Shown here: piece by piece, positions 22,785-32,761 of the stretch
Numbering within the stretch: the first letter of the stretch is position 1
Layout of the letters: each line of letters begins with the position of its first letter
Source of the DNA: Mycoplasma tauri
GTDB taxonomy: Bacteria; Bacillota_I; Bacilli_A; Mycoplasmatales; Metamycoplasmataceae
NCBI RefSeq assembly: GCF_016925555.1
Contig: NZ_CP070479.1
Span: forward strand, 700,151-764,150
Reading direction: 5' to 3'
Length of the DNA: 64,000 nt
Translations under genes and position numbers: made by a program
Notes under the pieces: generated by a model
The model's input: only the letters and a program-made list of their open reading frames with translations
What the model was told of the DNA's origin: nothing
The model's database searches: none

Positions 22785-23535
22785 ACTCTGGGCCTCTTTC
22801 AAATGTTATTGAACTAAATTGCTCATCCTGATACATTCTAATAATTTGTCTTCTTGTTAAGTCTAAAATAGCTAAAAAAGTAATAACAAAATGATTTAAA
22901 CTTGGTTGATTAAAAATCATTTCAAAAGACACTTTATCACATGAATCAAATAAGTTTAAAATAAAAGGAATTTGATCTTTTGGAGTTAAATTAAATGTTT
23001 CTAATTTAGCTTTTCTAAGTTGTTGAGCATATGTTCTTTCAAACATTTTTCTCAATATAGTTATTAATTTAAGTGGTGTACTATTCCCATCAAGAGTGCT
23101 TTTATCATCATCAATCAAAAATTCTTCTATATCACTTGGTTTTTTAATGAAAATTTCAGTTCTTTCTTTTTCTTTCTCTCTTAAAAGTGTTGTAACTTCC
23201 TTAATTTGTTGATATTCATACAAACGGCGAAGCAATTCGCGCTTGTCTTCTTCAATTTCGGGCTTTTCTTCAGGTGTGTAAAATAGCATTTTTGTTTTAA
23301 GAGCAAGTAATGTTGCAGCCATAACTAAATAGTCACTTGCTACATCAATTTCATGCTCTTGTAAATTTTGAATAATGTTTAAATAAGCCATAGCCAATTC
23401 AGAAACGTCAACATCCATAATATCGACATTTTTTTCTTGTACAAGCATAAGCAACAAGTCAAGCGGGCCATCAAAGTTTTCTAACTTTATATCATATCTA
23501 TGATCATCTGTTGAATACAAACTTTGTTTACTCAT
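22774..23535 (-). CDS. scpA: Segregation and condensation protein A
   Basis: A 253-residue kleisin that bridges the SMC heads. The N-terminal LENFDGPLDLLLMLVQEKNVDIMDVDVSELA is diagnostic, and the C-terminal winged helix ends near FLAILDLTRRQIIRM. A Lys/Glu-rich linker lies between. Its start overlaps the plsC stop by 8 bp and its end overlaps scpB. Transcription probably enters from the plsC or acpS side. Confidence 0.95.
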   Translation of the reverse strand: MSKQSLYSTDDHRYDIKLENFDGPLDLLLMLVQEKNVDIMDVDVSELAMAYLNIIQNLQEHEIDVASDYLVMAATLLALKTKMLFYTPEEKPEIEEDKRELLRRLYEYQQIKEVTTLLREKEKERTEIFIKKPSDIEEFLIDDDKSTLDGNSTPLKLITILRKMFERTYAQQLRKAKLETFNLTPKDQIPFILNLFDSCDKVSFEMIFNQPSLNHFVITFLAILDLTRRQIIRMYQDEQFSSITFERGPEYEK

Positions 23536-24271
23536 TTTTTAGTGCTCCCTCAATGTTTGTTTTTACTCTATTAGCTATAACATGAGAATCCATAGTTAAA
23601 AAATTGTTAGGCTTCATAGCAGGTAAAAACTTAACTGTGATTACTCTTTTTTTCATTCTGCAAGCGCTAAGAGCTTTTCTTGTGTCTCAAATTACAACAG
23701 GAACAATTGGTAAATAATTAGAAACAGCAACTTTAAAAGCACCATTTTTAAACTCACCTAAGCCTTCATCTTCAATCCTATGACCCTCTGGGAAAATAAC
23801 TCCACAAGTTGAATTTTGTTTAACGAATAATCCAAATTCATTTAAAACTTTTACAGATTGTCTAATATTTTCACGATTAATATAAAATGTATCAATAAGA
23901 CTCAATAAATTCCTCATTATTTTCTTTTTTGATAATTCAATTTTAGCTAAGAATGTCCCAATTCTATTTCTTTCAGTTTCTTCTTTAGATTGTTTTTTAA
24001 GTGCATAAATAAGCACAATTGGATCTAGATATGATTTATGATTTGGAGTTAATAAAACTGGTCCTTTTGGTATGTTTTCATATCCTTCTACTTTTACTTT
24101 TATGCTATAAAATCATAAAAATAATTTCACCTTATTAATCAGCCAACTATTTCGATATTGTGGATAATATCCCTCAGGATCTTTTCTATATTTTTTTGCA
24201 AAAACATTTATTCTTCACAAATGTCAAAGAAAATATCATCAAAAGAAAAACATCTTTATTATAAACATCAT
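23528..24271 (-). CDS. plsC: 1-acyl-sn-glycerol-3-phosphate acyltransferase
   Basis: A 247-residue membrane-bound enzyme that makes phosphatidic acid, the substrate of CdsA. A hydrophobic, Trp-rich N-terminus (MMFIIKMFFFWWYFLWHLW, with TGA for most Trp) anchors it. The acyltransferase motifs are NHKSYLD (H78, D83) and FPEGHR near 160. ATG 24271 is 16 nt after acpS and has an AAGGGG site. It overlaps scpA at the end. Lipid and chromosome genes thus share a transcript. Confidence 0.93.
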
Positions 24272-24286
24272 TTACCCCTTATAGTT

Positions 24287-24601
24287 CTAACACCTTAAAA
24301 CAGTGGCAATAATATAATCATCTTCACTACTTGTAGATATATCAAAACCTTTAAATAAGTATCCTTCATCAATTTCTTTGATTGTTATTTTATTAAAAGC
24401 GACATAAGAATTATCAGCTTTAAATATTGCTTCTTTTATTGCTCACCTTACGGCTAAAAATTTAGCTTTTCCTTCTATGTCTTCAATTTGAATAAAATCA
24501 AACAATTCAGCATCACTTAAAACTCTTTTAATGAAGGCGTCACTTTTATTAAAAAAACGACTAATTTTCGTTATATCTACTCCTATTTTAGATTTTTTCA
24601 T
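24287..24601 (-). CDS. acpS: Holo-[acyl-carrier-protein] synthase
   Basis: A 104-residue 4'-phosphopantetheinyl transferase that activates AcpP with CoA. IGVDIT at the N-terminus supplies the first metal Asp, and KAKFLAVRWAIKEAIFKA holds the conserved KEA motif (W is TGA). ATG 24601 was taken as the first in the open frame. It leads the acpS-plsC-scpA-scpB series. Its substrate protein is encoded at 36596. The family is small and divergent, but both motifs are present. Confidence 0.88.
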
Positions 24602-24727
24602 AATTTTAAATTATAAAGCACTTTAATTAATATTTAAATTATATATTTATTTTGTAATATGAAATCTTAAAATATAGCCATATGTTTCAATGCCCTAAAC
24701 TTGTTTTTTTAAAATTGCTATTTTATA

Positions 24728-24763
24728 ACAAAAAAAGGAATTCAATAATCGAATTCCTTTTAT
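24728..24763 (-). terminator. Terminator after der
   Basis: An 11-bp perfect stem AAAAGGAATTC/GAATTCCTTTT with a 7-nt loop, followed on the minus strand by T-runs. It ends the cmk-der unit just after the der stop. Confidence 0.88.
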
Positions 24764-26070
24764 TCAAGTCCGCCAGACTTATTTTTAAAAATAATATTAA
24801 TGGGACAACCTCTAAAATCAATATTTTGCCTAATTTGTTTTTCAAGAAATCTTTGATAACTAAAATGAACAAATTTTCTATTATTTACAAAAAATATAAA
24901 AGTTGGCACCTTGTCATCAGTTTTTCTAACAAAATAAATTACTAATCTACCGCCATTATAGGATGGTGCAGGTTGTATAAGTTGAGATTCTCTTATTAAA
25001 TTAGAAAGAATTGATGGCTTAATATCTTTTTCTAAGTTTTCTTTAACCATTAAAATAGTGTCTAACAATTTATTTACTCTTGATCCTGTTTTTGCTGAAA
25101 TAAATTCAACAGGAACCCATGGAACAAAATGAAATCTCTTCTTCATTTTGTTTTTAAACACTTCCATTGTTTTTTCATCTTTGTTTATTAAATCTCATTT
25201 ATTAACACAAATTATTATTGGTTTATTGTGTTCAAGAGCATAACCAATGATTCTGGCATCAAAATGAGCTAAATCTCTCGTTGAGTCAATAAGTACTATA
25301 GATAAGTCAGATTCGTCAAGAGATGACATAGCTCTCTTGAGTGCAAAATGTTCAACTTGATCCTCAATTTTACTCTTTCTAGTGATTCCTGCTGTGTCAA
25401 TTATTTCTATTTCATGATTATTAATGTTGATTATACTCTTAACACTATCCCTTGTAGTGCCCGCAACCTCTGATACAATTGAACGATTTTCTTTAGCTAA
25501 ATAATTTAGTAATGAACTTTTGCCAGCATTTGGTTGTCCAATTATTGATAATTTAAAATTATTAGTATGTATATCATCATCAAGTTTTAAATATTTTAAA
25601 CATTCATCTAAAATATCACCAACTCCAACACCATGAAGCGCACTAATTCTAAAAATATGGTCAACACCAAGAGAATACCATGAATAATCAAACTGTGAAA
25701 TATTATCTAATTTATTAGCAACAACAATAATATGTTTCCCACTTTTTAAAAGCATATTGTAAATCAATTTATCATCACTTGTTATATCAGATTTTCCATC
25801 AATCATAAAAATGATAACGTTAGCTTCATTAATTGCAATTTTAGCTTGTATTTGAATTTGTTCCTGAAAACCTCTATTTTCAATTTCAATTCCGCCTGTA
25901 TCAATCAAATTTATTTCTTTGCCATTTCAAGTAAATGTCTCATAAAGCCTATCTCTTGTCACTCCAGGGCGATCATAAGTTATTGAACTATTTTTACCAA
26001 TAAGCCTATTAAATAAGGTGCTTTTTCCAACATTAGGTTTACCAATAATTGCAATTACATTTTTCTTCAT
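24760..26070 (-). CDS. der: Ribosome biogenesis GTPase Der (EngA)
   Basis: A 436-residue protein with two GTPase domains in tandem and a C-terminal KH-like domain, needed for 50S assembly. The first domain begins [18 protein letters not shown]; the second carries [14 protein letters not shown] near residue 180, with DTAG and NKWD. TGA codons in the first G domain and in NKWD are Trp. The start codon directly follows the cmk stop (TAAATG). Confidence 0.97.
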
Positions 26071-26739
26071 TTATTTGCTTCTTTCTTTTGCTAAGTTAAC
26101 AATCATGTCAACAACTTCTTCAAGAGCCATATTAGTTGTGTCAATAACAATAGCATCCTCAACAATATGTAAAGGATCTGTTTTTCTATTTATATCTTGG
26201 TAATCACGAGCCTTAACTTCTGCTAAAACTACATCATAGTTGGTTTCAAAACCCCTATCCATGTTTTCTCACATTCTTCTTCTAGCTCTGACTTCTGGCG
26301 TTCCAGTTAAGAATATTTTAAGTTCAGCATGCGGCATGATTTTAAAAGTAGTATCTCTGCCATCCATTATGTAACCCTTACATTTTTTTGTTATGGCTTG
26401 AATAAACTGTACTACATACTCTCTAATAGATGGGTATTGTGCAACTTTTGATGCACCTTTTGAAATTACATCGCTTCTTATTTCCGCCAAAACATTTGTC
26501 CCATAAAGATAAATATTTTCTTCATCATCAATTTCAATTTCAATTTCTTCTAATGATTCTTCAATCTTCTTTTCATCATCAAAAGGAATATTATTATTCA
26601 AAGCATTAAGCGCAACAGTTCTATAAACACTACCGCTATTTATAAATACATATCCTAATTTTTCTGCGACTGCTTTTGCAACAGTTGACTTCCCAGCGCC
26701 ACTTGGCCCATCAATAGCTATATTAATCTTCTTGCTCAT
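26071..26739 (-). CDS. cmk: Cytidylate kinase
   Basis: A 222-residue kinase that phosphorylates CMP and dCMP. The P-loop IDGPSGAGKSTVAKAVAE is at residues 8-25, GYIMDGRDTTFKIMP matches the NMP-binding part, and RARRRM precedes the lid. One TGA between residues 157 and 159 is Trp. TGAGGT before the ATG is a plausible ribosome site. It forms the usual cmk-der pair. Confidence 0.97.
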
Positions 26740-26855
26740 GCTAATACCTCAAAATAATAATAAATATATTAATTAATATTATATTTTATTAGTTTTGTAT
26801 AAATAAAAAATTAATAAAAATATAAAATTGATAAAAATCGATTTTATTACATTTA

Positions 26856-27356
26856 TTACTTCTTATTCTTATGTTTTACTCTAAGTATATTAAAATCCAC
26901 CGTTTGAGCTTCAACTTCTATAGTATTGGTATACAAAATTGATGGATTATTAATTTGAAAACTAGAATCATCTAGATTATCGTTGTCTAATGTTTCTAAA
27001 TTTAAAAGGGAGTCAAGCTCATTTGAACTAAATGACAAAATTTTTGCTTGGCATTCTGGTTCTAATGTTAGTTCTCTTTTATATTGTAAACTTCTCATTA
27101 TTGCAATATGTTTTTCAATTTCACTTTTATCAATAGCGTGAATTTTTTTGTCAAATTCTATCTTTTTATTTTTTAACGATTTAAAAATTTGATCATCAAA
27201 ACTTTCAAATAAATTAACATCTGGACAAATCTGATTGAAAAGTTTATAGTGATTATTAAACTCTGGATATTTATTTGTTAAGCTTTTAAACAAACTTTCC
27301 TCAGAATAACTCTCAACAATTGAATTTAATAAATCTTCGTTTTTACTTGAATTCAT
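26856..27356 (-). CDS. Hypothetical protein, leaderless
   Basis: A 166-residue acidic protein I do not recognise. It is predicted to be helical through most of its length (LFKSLTNKYPEFNNHYKLFNQ..), with a Leu/Asp/Asn-rich region (LDSLLNLETLDNDNLDDSS) and a basic end VKHKNKK. There is no signal peptide, TM segment, cysteine motif or TGA codon. TATAAT lies 6 nt before the ATG. It stands between cmk and the restriction island. Its base use resembles the core genes. It could be a lineage-specific protein; no function is proposed. Confidence 0.65.
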   Translation of the reverse strand: MNSSKNEDLLNSIVESYSEESLFKSLTNKYPEFNNHYKLFNQICPDVNLFESFDDQIFKSLKNKKIEFDKKIHAIDKSEIEKHIAIMRSLQYKRELTLEPECQAKILSFSSNELDSLLNLETLDNDNLDDSSFQINNPSILYTNTIEVEAQTVDFNILRVKHKNKK

Positions 27357-27362
27357 AATAAT

Positions 27363-27368
27363 ATTATA
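27363..27368 (-). promoter_or_regulatory. -10 box of the 26856 gene
   Basis: TATAAT on the minus strand, 6 nt before the ATG at 27356; predicted leaderless. Confidence 0.5.
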
Positions 27369-27463
27369 TTATTATATTTTCAAATATTATTTTTGATTTT
27401 TAAATGTATAAAATAAGCAAATAAATAAAATTCTAAAATATTTTAAAAAAATACAAACATAAT

Positions 27464-27522
27464 TATAGTGAACCCAAAAAGTTGGACCAAATAAATTAGA
27501 CGAACTTTTGGGGTTCACTATA
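27464..27522. repeat. Palindromic element, left copy
   Basis: A 59-bp imperfect palindrome: arms TATAGTGAACCC..AAGTT and the reverse AACTTTTGGGGTTCACTATA match at 19 of 20 positions. The core ACCAAATAAATTAGAC occurs in inverted form in the copy at 31571. The arms resemble IS3-family (IS150 group) ends (CCCCAAAAGTT), so a MITE or IS remnant is likely. Confidence 0.65.
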
Positions 27523-27553
27523 TAATTCAGGTATCTTTTTGTTTTGTGTAGAA

Positions 27554-27559
27554 TATAAT
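27554..27559 (+). promoter_or_regulatory. Possible -10 box of the BcgI-like gene
   Basis: TATAAT about 64 nt before the ATG at 27623, just beyond the palindrome; the leader would carry an AGAGGA ribosome site. Confidence 0.4.
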
Positions 27560-27622
27560 TAATTGAATAATTAAATTATTTATATTACTTAGTAAGAGTA
27601 ATAATCTTAGGCAGAGGAAAAT

Positions 27623-29665
27623 ATGGCAAAAATACAATCAATAGAACCCATAATAGCACAAAGGACAAATGAAGAGTTAAAAAGTTATGGTTTAGATTTC
27701 AAATTAGAACAGGAAAGTTTAAATAACCAAATTGATAAAGCATTGGATGAGTATAAATCCAAAAATGGCGGAAGGGGGGGGAACCGTCCAGATGCTAAAT
27801 TGCTTTTAATGGGCAAAAATCTAAAACATTATCCTATACTTATTGAATATAAGGGACATAAAGATACATTAGTTAAATTAGATGACAACAACAGAGTTGA
27901 AAACAAAAAAAGCAAAAATCAACCTAATTATCAAAATATAAATAAATATGCAGTAAATGGCGCTGTTCATTATGCGAATGCAATTTTACATCATACAAAT
28001 TATGATGGGGCAATTGCTATAGGAATTACTGGGTATAAAAAAATAGATGGAGAAATTGAGCGTTTGATTGGTGTATATTATGTATCAAAAGACAATTTTG
28101 GTGTTGGTCAAGAAGTTGGGAAATATAGTGATTTATCTTTTTTACAAAAGGATAAATTTGATGAATTTATAGAGAAAATAAATAAATTATCTTTAACGGA
28201 AAAAGAATTACAAGACCTAAGAGAGAAAAAAGAAAAAGAAATTGATACAAGTTTAACTAAACTTAATAATGATATTTATCAAAACGAAAATGGGCTAAGT
28301 GAAAATGACAGAGTATATTTAGTGGCTGCATCGATTATGGCATCACTAGGCATTCCAGATAAAGTACAACCACTAGAAAAATCGGATTTAACATCTTCAT
28401 CTGAACCTGGCAATACTGATGGTGATATTATTATTAGAAAAATTAAATCATTTTTAAAACAAAAAAATCTGCCAGATCAAAAGCAAAAATTAATTATACG
28501 AACACTTGAAAACACTTTACTATCTGACAATATCAATAATGTTGTAAATGGCGAAAGTCAACTAAAAAGGATATATTCAAAAATTGTTGATGATTTAGGT
28601 GTATATTACAAAATAGGTTTAACAACAGACTTTACTGGAAAATTATTTAATGAAATGTATTCTTGGCTTGGATTTACTCAGGATAAATTAAATGATGTTG
28701 TTTTAACTCCATCATATGTGGCAAATTTATTAGCAAAACTAGCGAGAGTGGATAAAGATAGTTATGTTTGAGATTTTGCAACAGGAAGTGCTGGATTATT
28801 AGTTGCTGCAATGAACGAAATGATTATTGATGCAAAATCAAAAATCACATCTCCTAAGGATTTAGAACAAAAAATACTAAAAATCAAAGCAGAACAATTA
28901 CTAGGGCTAGAATTATTACAAAATATTTATATGCTCGCTATCTTAAATATGATTTTAATGGGGGATGGTAGTTCAAACATATTAAATAAAGACTCTTTAA
29001 AAGATTTTGATGGCAAATATGGTTTTGGTAAAACAAATGAAATTTTCCCAGCAACTGCATTTATTCTTAACCCTCCATATTCTGCATATGGCAATGGTAT
29101 GATTTTTGTTAAAAAAGCATTATCAATGATGAACAAAGGATATGCTTCAATTATTATTCAAAATTCAGCAGGTAGTGGTAAAGCAAAGGCAATTAATCAA
29201 GAAATATTAAAAAACAATACATTACTTGCAAGCATAAAAATGCCTAAAGATTTATTTATTGGCAAATCAAATGTGCAAACAAACATATATGTATTTAAAG
29301 TTGGGGAACCTCATTTAAAGGACTATATTGTCAAATTTATCGATTTTACAAATGATGGATATTCGCGAAGAAATAGAAAAAAATCTAGTACAAATCTAAA
29401 AGATAAGGATAGGGCAAAAGAAAGATATCAAGAACTTGTTGATTTAGTGCGCTTTGGAAAACATAAATTAAACATCTTTACTGAACAAGAGTATTATGAA
29501 GGCCATATTGACCCTGAAAATGGTGCCGATTGAAATCAGACAACACCAACAAACAATAAGGCAACTCTTGCGGATTTTAAAAAAACAGTGGCAGACTATT
29601 TAGCATATGAAGTATCCGCCATACTAAAAAATCAAAATAAGGATGATGATAAGATAAAAAAATAG
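27623..29665 (+). CDS. BcgI-like restriction endonuclease/adenine methyltransferase
   Basis: A 680-residue protein joining a nuclease and an N6-adenine methylase in one chain, as in type IIB BcgI-like enzymes. The N-terminal PD-(D/E)XK motif is P56-D57 with IEYKG (E75, K77). A helical part resembling HsdM follows. Methylase motif I is [10 protein letters not shown] (from residue 384) and motif IV is NPPY (483-486). A run of eight G at 27774-27781 codes for the residues just before P56-D57; slippage would shift the frame after about 50 codons. Two TGA codons are Trp. AGAGGA precedes ATG. The specificity frame begins at the stop. Now in the intact (ON) state. Confidence 0.85.
27774..27781 (+). 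repeat. G8 homopolymer tract inside the restriction-modification gene
   Basis: Eight consecutive G in an AT-rich genome, at codons 51-53 of the BcgI-like gene. Such tracts change length by slipped-strand mispairing, and a change of one base would stop translation soon after. Confidence 0.75.
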
Positions 29666-30795
29666 ATGCCTCACTGGATGAAAAACTTCAAAATGTTCAG
29701 TGAGGCGAGTATAAAATCGGAGATTTGTTTGATGTAGAAAAATTGTGGGTTTATGGCAAAAATAAGAACTGAAAAAATAGATTTAAAAATCCAAAAAATA
29801 ATACTTTACCTGTAATAAGTGGAATTACAGTCAATAATGGCGTTAATTACTATACAAATGATTTATATGATGAAGGAGATGTATTTGCAGACAGTTTAAC
29901 AATTTCCACAAGAGGAGAATATAGCGGAACTGTAACATATCATAAAGGGAAATTCCTTTTAGCAAATAATATTCTAGTAATGCAAATGCCAAATTTTACA
30001 TTAATGCAAAAAATATTCATAGGCTCTTTAATTAATAAATTACCTTATGGGGGGTACAATGAATACCCTAGAAAAGAAACATTAAAGAACAATACAATCC
30101 AACTCCCAACAAAAGATGGCAAAATAGATTTTGAATTTATGGAGAGCTTTATAAGCGAACTCAAAGAGGAGCATATAAGCGAACTCGCTGCTTATCTAAA
30201 AGTAACAGGACTAGATAATTATGAATTAACCAGTGACGAGAAAAAAAGCATTGATAATTTTAATAATATTAAATGAGGTGAGTATAGAATTGGGGATTTG
30301 TTTGAAATTTCATCTACACGAAGTTTTAATACAAATAAATTGGTGTGCGGAGACGAATATGATTATGTTACTAGAACATCATTTAATCAAGGCGTTTTAA
30401 GAAAAACAGGATATGTAAATCAAGATAATATTAATGAAAAAGGTACTTGAAGTTTAGGATTGTTACAGATGGATTTTTTTTATAGAAAAAATCCGTGGTA
30501 TGCTGGACAATTTGTAAGAAAAATAGTTCCTAAAATATCATTAGATTATAATTCAATACCATATTTTACTGCCATATTAAACAAACAAAAACATAAATTA
30601 ATGAGTGTTTTGGTTAGAGATGTAGATAGCACCTTTTTAAATGGTAATATCCAACTCCCTACAAAAGACGGGAAAATTGACTTTGAATATATTGAATTAT
30701 TTATAACCGCTGTTCAAAAACTAGTTATAAAAGATGTAGTTATTTATGCAAATAATAAAATTAATATAACTAAAAATGTATGCAATAGTAAATAA
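29662..30795 (+). CDS. BcgIB-like DNA specificity protein, two recognition domains
   Basis: About 377 residues with two similar halves. Each begins WGEYKIGDLFDV / WGEYRIGDLFEI (29702 and 30274) and ends IQLPTKDGKIDFE (near 30100 and 30650), so there are two target-recognition domains as in type I/IIB S subunits. No ATG opens this frame. It overlaps the end of the methylase in a different frame, and one extra A in the A7 run at 29656-29662 would fuse the two. The start is therefore unresolved: an unusual codon, reinitiation, or a broken fusion. TGA codons at the domain starts and elsewhere are Trp. Confidence 0.7.
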
Positions 30796-31013
30796 GGCAC
30801 GACATAAACAAGGACAAAAAAGTTAACACTGAGGATTGCTATTGGCCAATAAAAAAATGGCTAGTTGATATGTCCGAAAAAGATTTTGTGTCAAAAAATG
30901 TTTCAATAATAAATAAAGAATTAGAAAATAGAAATCTTTTATTCCAGAATCAGCAAGAACTTGAAGAAGAACTCGAGCAACAAGTCCAAAAACCAAGAAC
31001 AATGCGTGTGTAA
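30795..31013 (+). pseudogene. Remnant reading frame after the specificity gene
   Basis: An open 72-codon frame (RHDINKDKK to PRTMRV) that begins inside the stop of the specificity gene and has no start codon before ATG 30870. The sequence is helical and charged (ELENRNLLFQNQQELEEELEQQ). It looks like the C-terminal end of a larger lost protein, or a 47-residue ORF. I cannot name the family. Confidence 0.4.
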
Positions 31014-31024
31014 TCTATATTAAG

Positions 31025-31047
31025 GCATAGTTGTACTATGTTTTTTT
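31025..31047 (+). terminator. Terminator after the restriction-modification genes
   Basis: Stem CATAGT/ACTATG with a 3-nt loop, followed by T7. Confidence 0.8.
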
Positions 31048-31100
31048 ATAATTTTTATACTATGGATTTTAATATTAATATATTTAACAATATCTATATT

Positions 31101-31561
31101 TGAGTAATTTTTATGCCAAAAAATCACAAGAATTAAACGATATTGAGCGAGAATTTAAAACCAAAAATCGTTTTATAGAGCGCCCAGAATGAAAAGTTTC
31201 TAAAAGAAAATCCAAGTGTCGAATAACGTATTATCACGATAATATTATTAAGCGTTTAAAATGTCCAAATATGATTTTGATTTAATAAAATTTTGTATTA
31301 TCAGTGATTTAAATAATCAAAAACTAACTAATGAATTAGTTAGTTTAAAACCCTCTAAATAGTTGCTATATGAGATGAAAAAAACGCTTTAAAATAGCAC
31401 AACAAATTATTGAAAAAAATAACAAAAAATATAATGAAAATACATCAATATTTAAGCAAAAAAATTCATATTGAAGTTGATGATTTTTACACCAGATTTC
31501 AAGGATTAAAATATAAACCAAAAATGCGAATTAGAGAGGTAATATTACATAAAAATTTATA
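31101..31561 (+). pseudogene. Decayed transposase, possibly ISLre2/UPF0236 type
   Basis: Several short, frame-broken coding remnants in the same direction. One frame gives ERPEWKVSKRKSKCRITYYHDNIIKRLK, a second gives RFKIAQQIIEKNNKKYNEN, and a third gives KIHIEVDDFYTRFQGLKYKPKMRIREVILH. The last resembles the conserved IHIDADE-type region of ISLre2 transposases; this family call is from memory and tentative. No intact product is possible. The stretch from 31014 to 31642 holds only this, a terminator and the right palindrome. Confidence 0.45.
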
Positions 31562-31570
31562 GAAAAATAA

Positions 31571-31622
31571 TAACCCCAAAAGTTTGCCAATTTATTTGGT
31601 CTGACTTTTGGGGTTCATTATA
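31571..31622. repeat. Palindromic element, right copy (inverted)
   Basis: Inverted copy of the 27464 element: arms AACCCCAAAAGT and ACTTTTGGGGTT, with the core read backwards as CCAATTTATTTGGTCTG. The pair brackets the restriction island in opposite orientation. Confidence 0.65.
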
Positions 31623-31642
31623 AATTAAAGCTTGCATTTATT

Positions 31643-32761
31643 TTATTTTTTATTTTTGAATTCATTAATGAAATTCTTGTTTATTTCATCATTGAAAGAT
31701 TCTAATTTTTCGGCAAGTAATTTAAACTCATTACTTTTATATGAAGGAATTTTAACATCTAATGTAATTATTAAATCTCCTGTAATGCCGTCTTTATTCT
31801 TTATTCCAGCAGATTTAACTCTAATTTTTGTACCAGAATTATAGCTAGATTTCATTTGAATAGTTTGTGTCCCTGTTGGTGTTGGCACCAATATTTCATT
31901 TTCTTTAACTATATCCAAAAATGAAACGGGAAATTGACTAATAAGCAAATCTAGTCCATTACGTACATAATACTTATGTGGATGGACATTTATTATTATA
32001 TACATGTCACCTGATTCTCCACCATTTTGACCTTTTTGTCCATAACCAGCTAATTTTATTTTATCGCCATTGTCAAGCCCTGGAGAAAATCTAATTGTTA
32101 CAGACTTTTCTTTTTTAAGATATCCTGAACCTGAACACTCAACACAAGATTTAGAAATTATTTTTCCAGACCCATGACAGTTAGAACAAGATGATACATA
32201 TTCTGCAAGACCAAATGGGGTTTGCTTACGAATTTTAGCTTTCCCTGCACCCTTACATGTATTACATGTTTTTATATCAGATGATAATGCTCCAACACCA
32301 TTACATTTGCTACAAGGTTCAAATTTTTCTAGCTTTTCTTTTGTTTCTGTTCCCAACATAGCTTCTTCAAAAGTCAAAAATACATTAGTAAAAACATCAC
32401 TTCCTCGTTTTTTACCCTTAAAATTAGCTCTATCTGAACCCCTAAACCCTGATGAAAAATTAGAAAATATGTCACCAAAAATATCTTGGAAATTCATTCC
32501 AAAACCACCAACATCAAAACCTGAATCCATGTTAAAACCACGTGGAGTTTCTGTTCCATATTTATCATAATTAGCTCTTTTTGTAGGATCTGATAAAACT
32601 TCATATGCTTGATTTAACTCTTGCATTTTTTCATCACTGTTTCCATTTTGTAGTCTATCTGGATGATATTTCATAGCTAATTTACGATATGCAGCTTTAA
32701 TTTCTTTATCGGTGGCATTTTTTGAAACACCTAATACTTTGTAATAATCCTTATTTGCCAT
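31643..32761 (-). CDS. dnaJ: Chaperone protein DnaJ
   Basis: A 372-residue Hsp40 co-chaperone that stimulates DnaK. The J domain occupies residues 1-70 with the HPD motif (YHPDRLQ), then a Gly/Phe-rich region with [11 protein letters not shown]. Four zinc-finger repeats follow: [24 protein letters not shown] and CVECSGSG. The C-terminal substrate domains complete the type I DnaJ layout. No Shine-Dalgarno site is obvious before ATG. I looked for a CIRCE operator upstream and found none. Confidence 0.98.
   Translation of the reverse strand: MANKDYYKVLGVSKNATDKEIKAAYRKLAMKYHPDRLQNGNSDEKMQELNQAYEVLSDPTKRANYDKYGTETPRGFNMDSGFDVGGFGMNFQDIFGDIFSNFSSGFRGSDRANFKGKKRGSDVFTNVFLTFEEAMLGTETKEKLEKFEPCSKCNGVGALSSDIKTCNTCKGAGKAKIRKQTPFGLAEYVSSCSNCHGSGKIISKSCVECSGSGYLKKEKSVTIRFSPGLDNGDKIKLAGYGQKGQNGGESGDMYIIINVHPHKYYVRNGLDLLISQFPVSFLDIVKENEILVPTPTGTQTIQMKSSYNSGTKIRVKSAGIKNKDGITGDLIITLDVKIPSYKSNEFKLLAEKLESFNDEINKNFINEFKNKK

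Noticed and set aside
24180..24271. Apparent frameshift at the plsC N-terminus
   Set aside because: A recount of the A-runs showed a continuous frame from ATG 24271 through the Trp-rich helix.
27464..27522. Simple terminator reading of the palindrome
   Set aside because: There is no T-run after either arm, the loop is long, and a related inverted copy exists at 31571, so a mobile-element remnant fits better.
27300..31650. CRISPR array in the accessory region
   Set aside because: No regularly spaced direct repeats are seen; the repeats present are two flanking palindromes and the two halves of the specificity gene.
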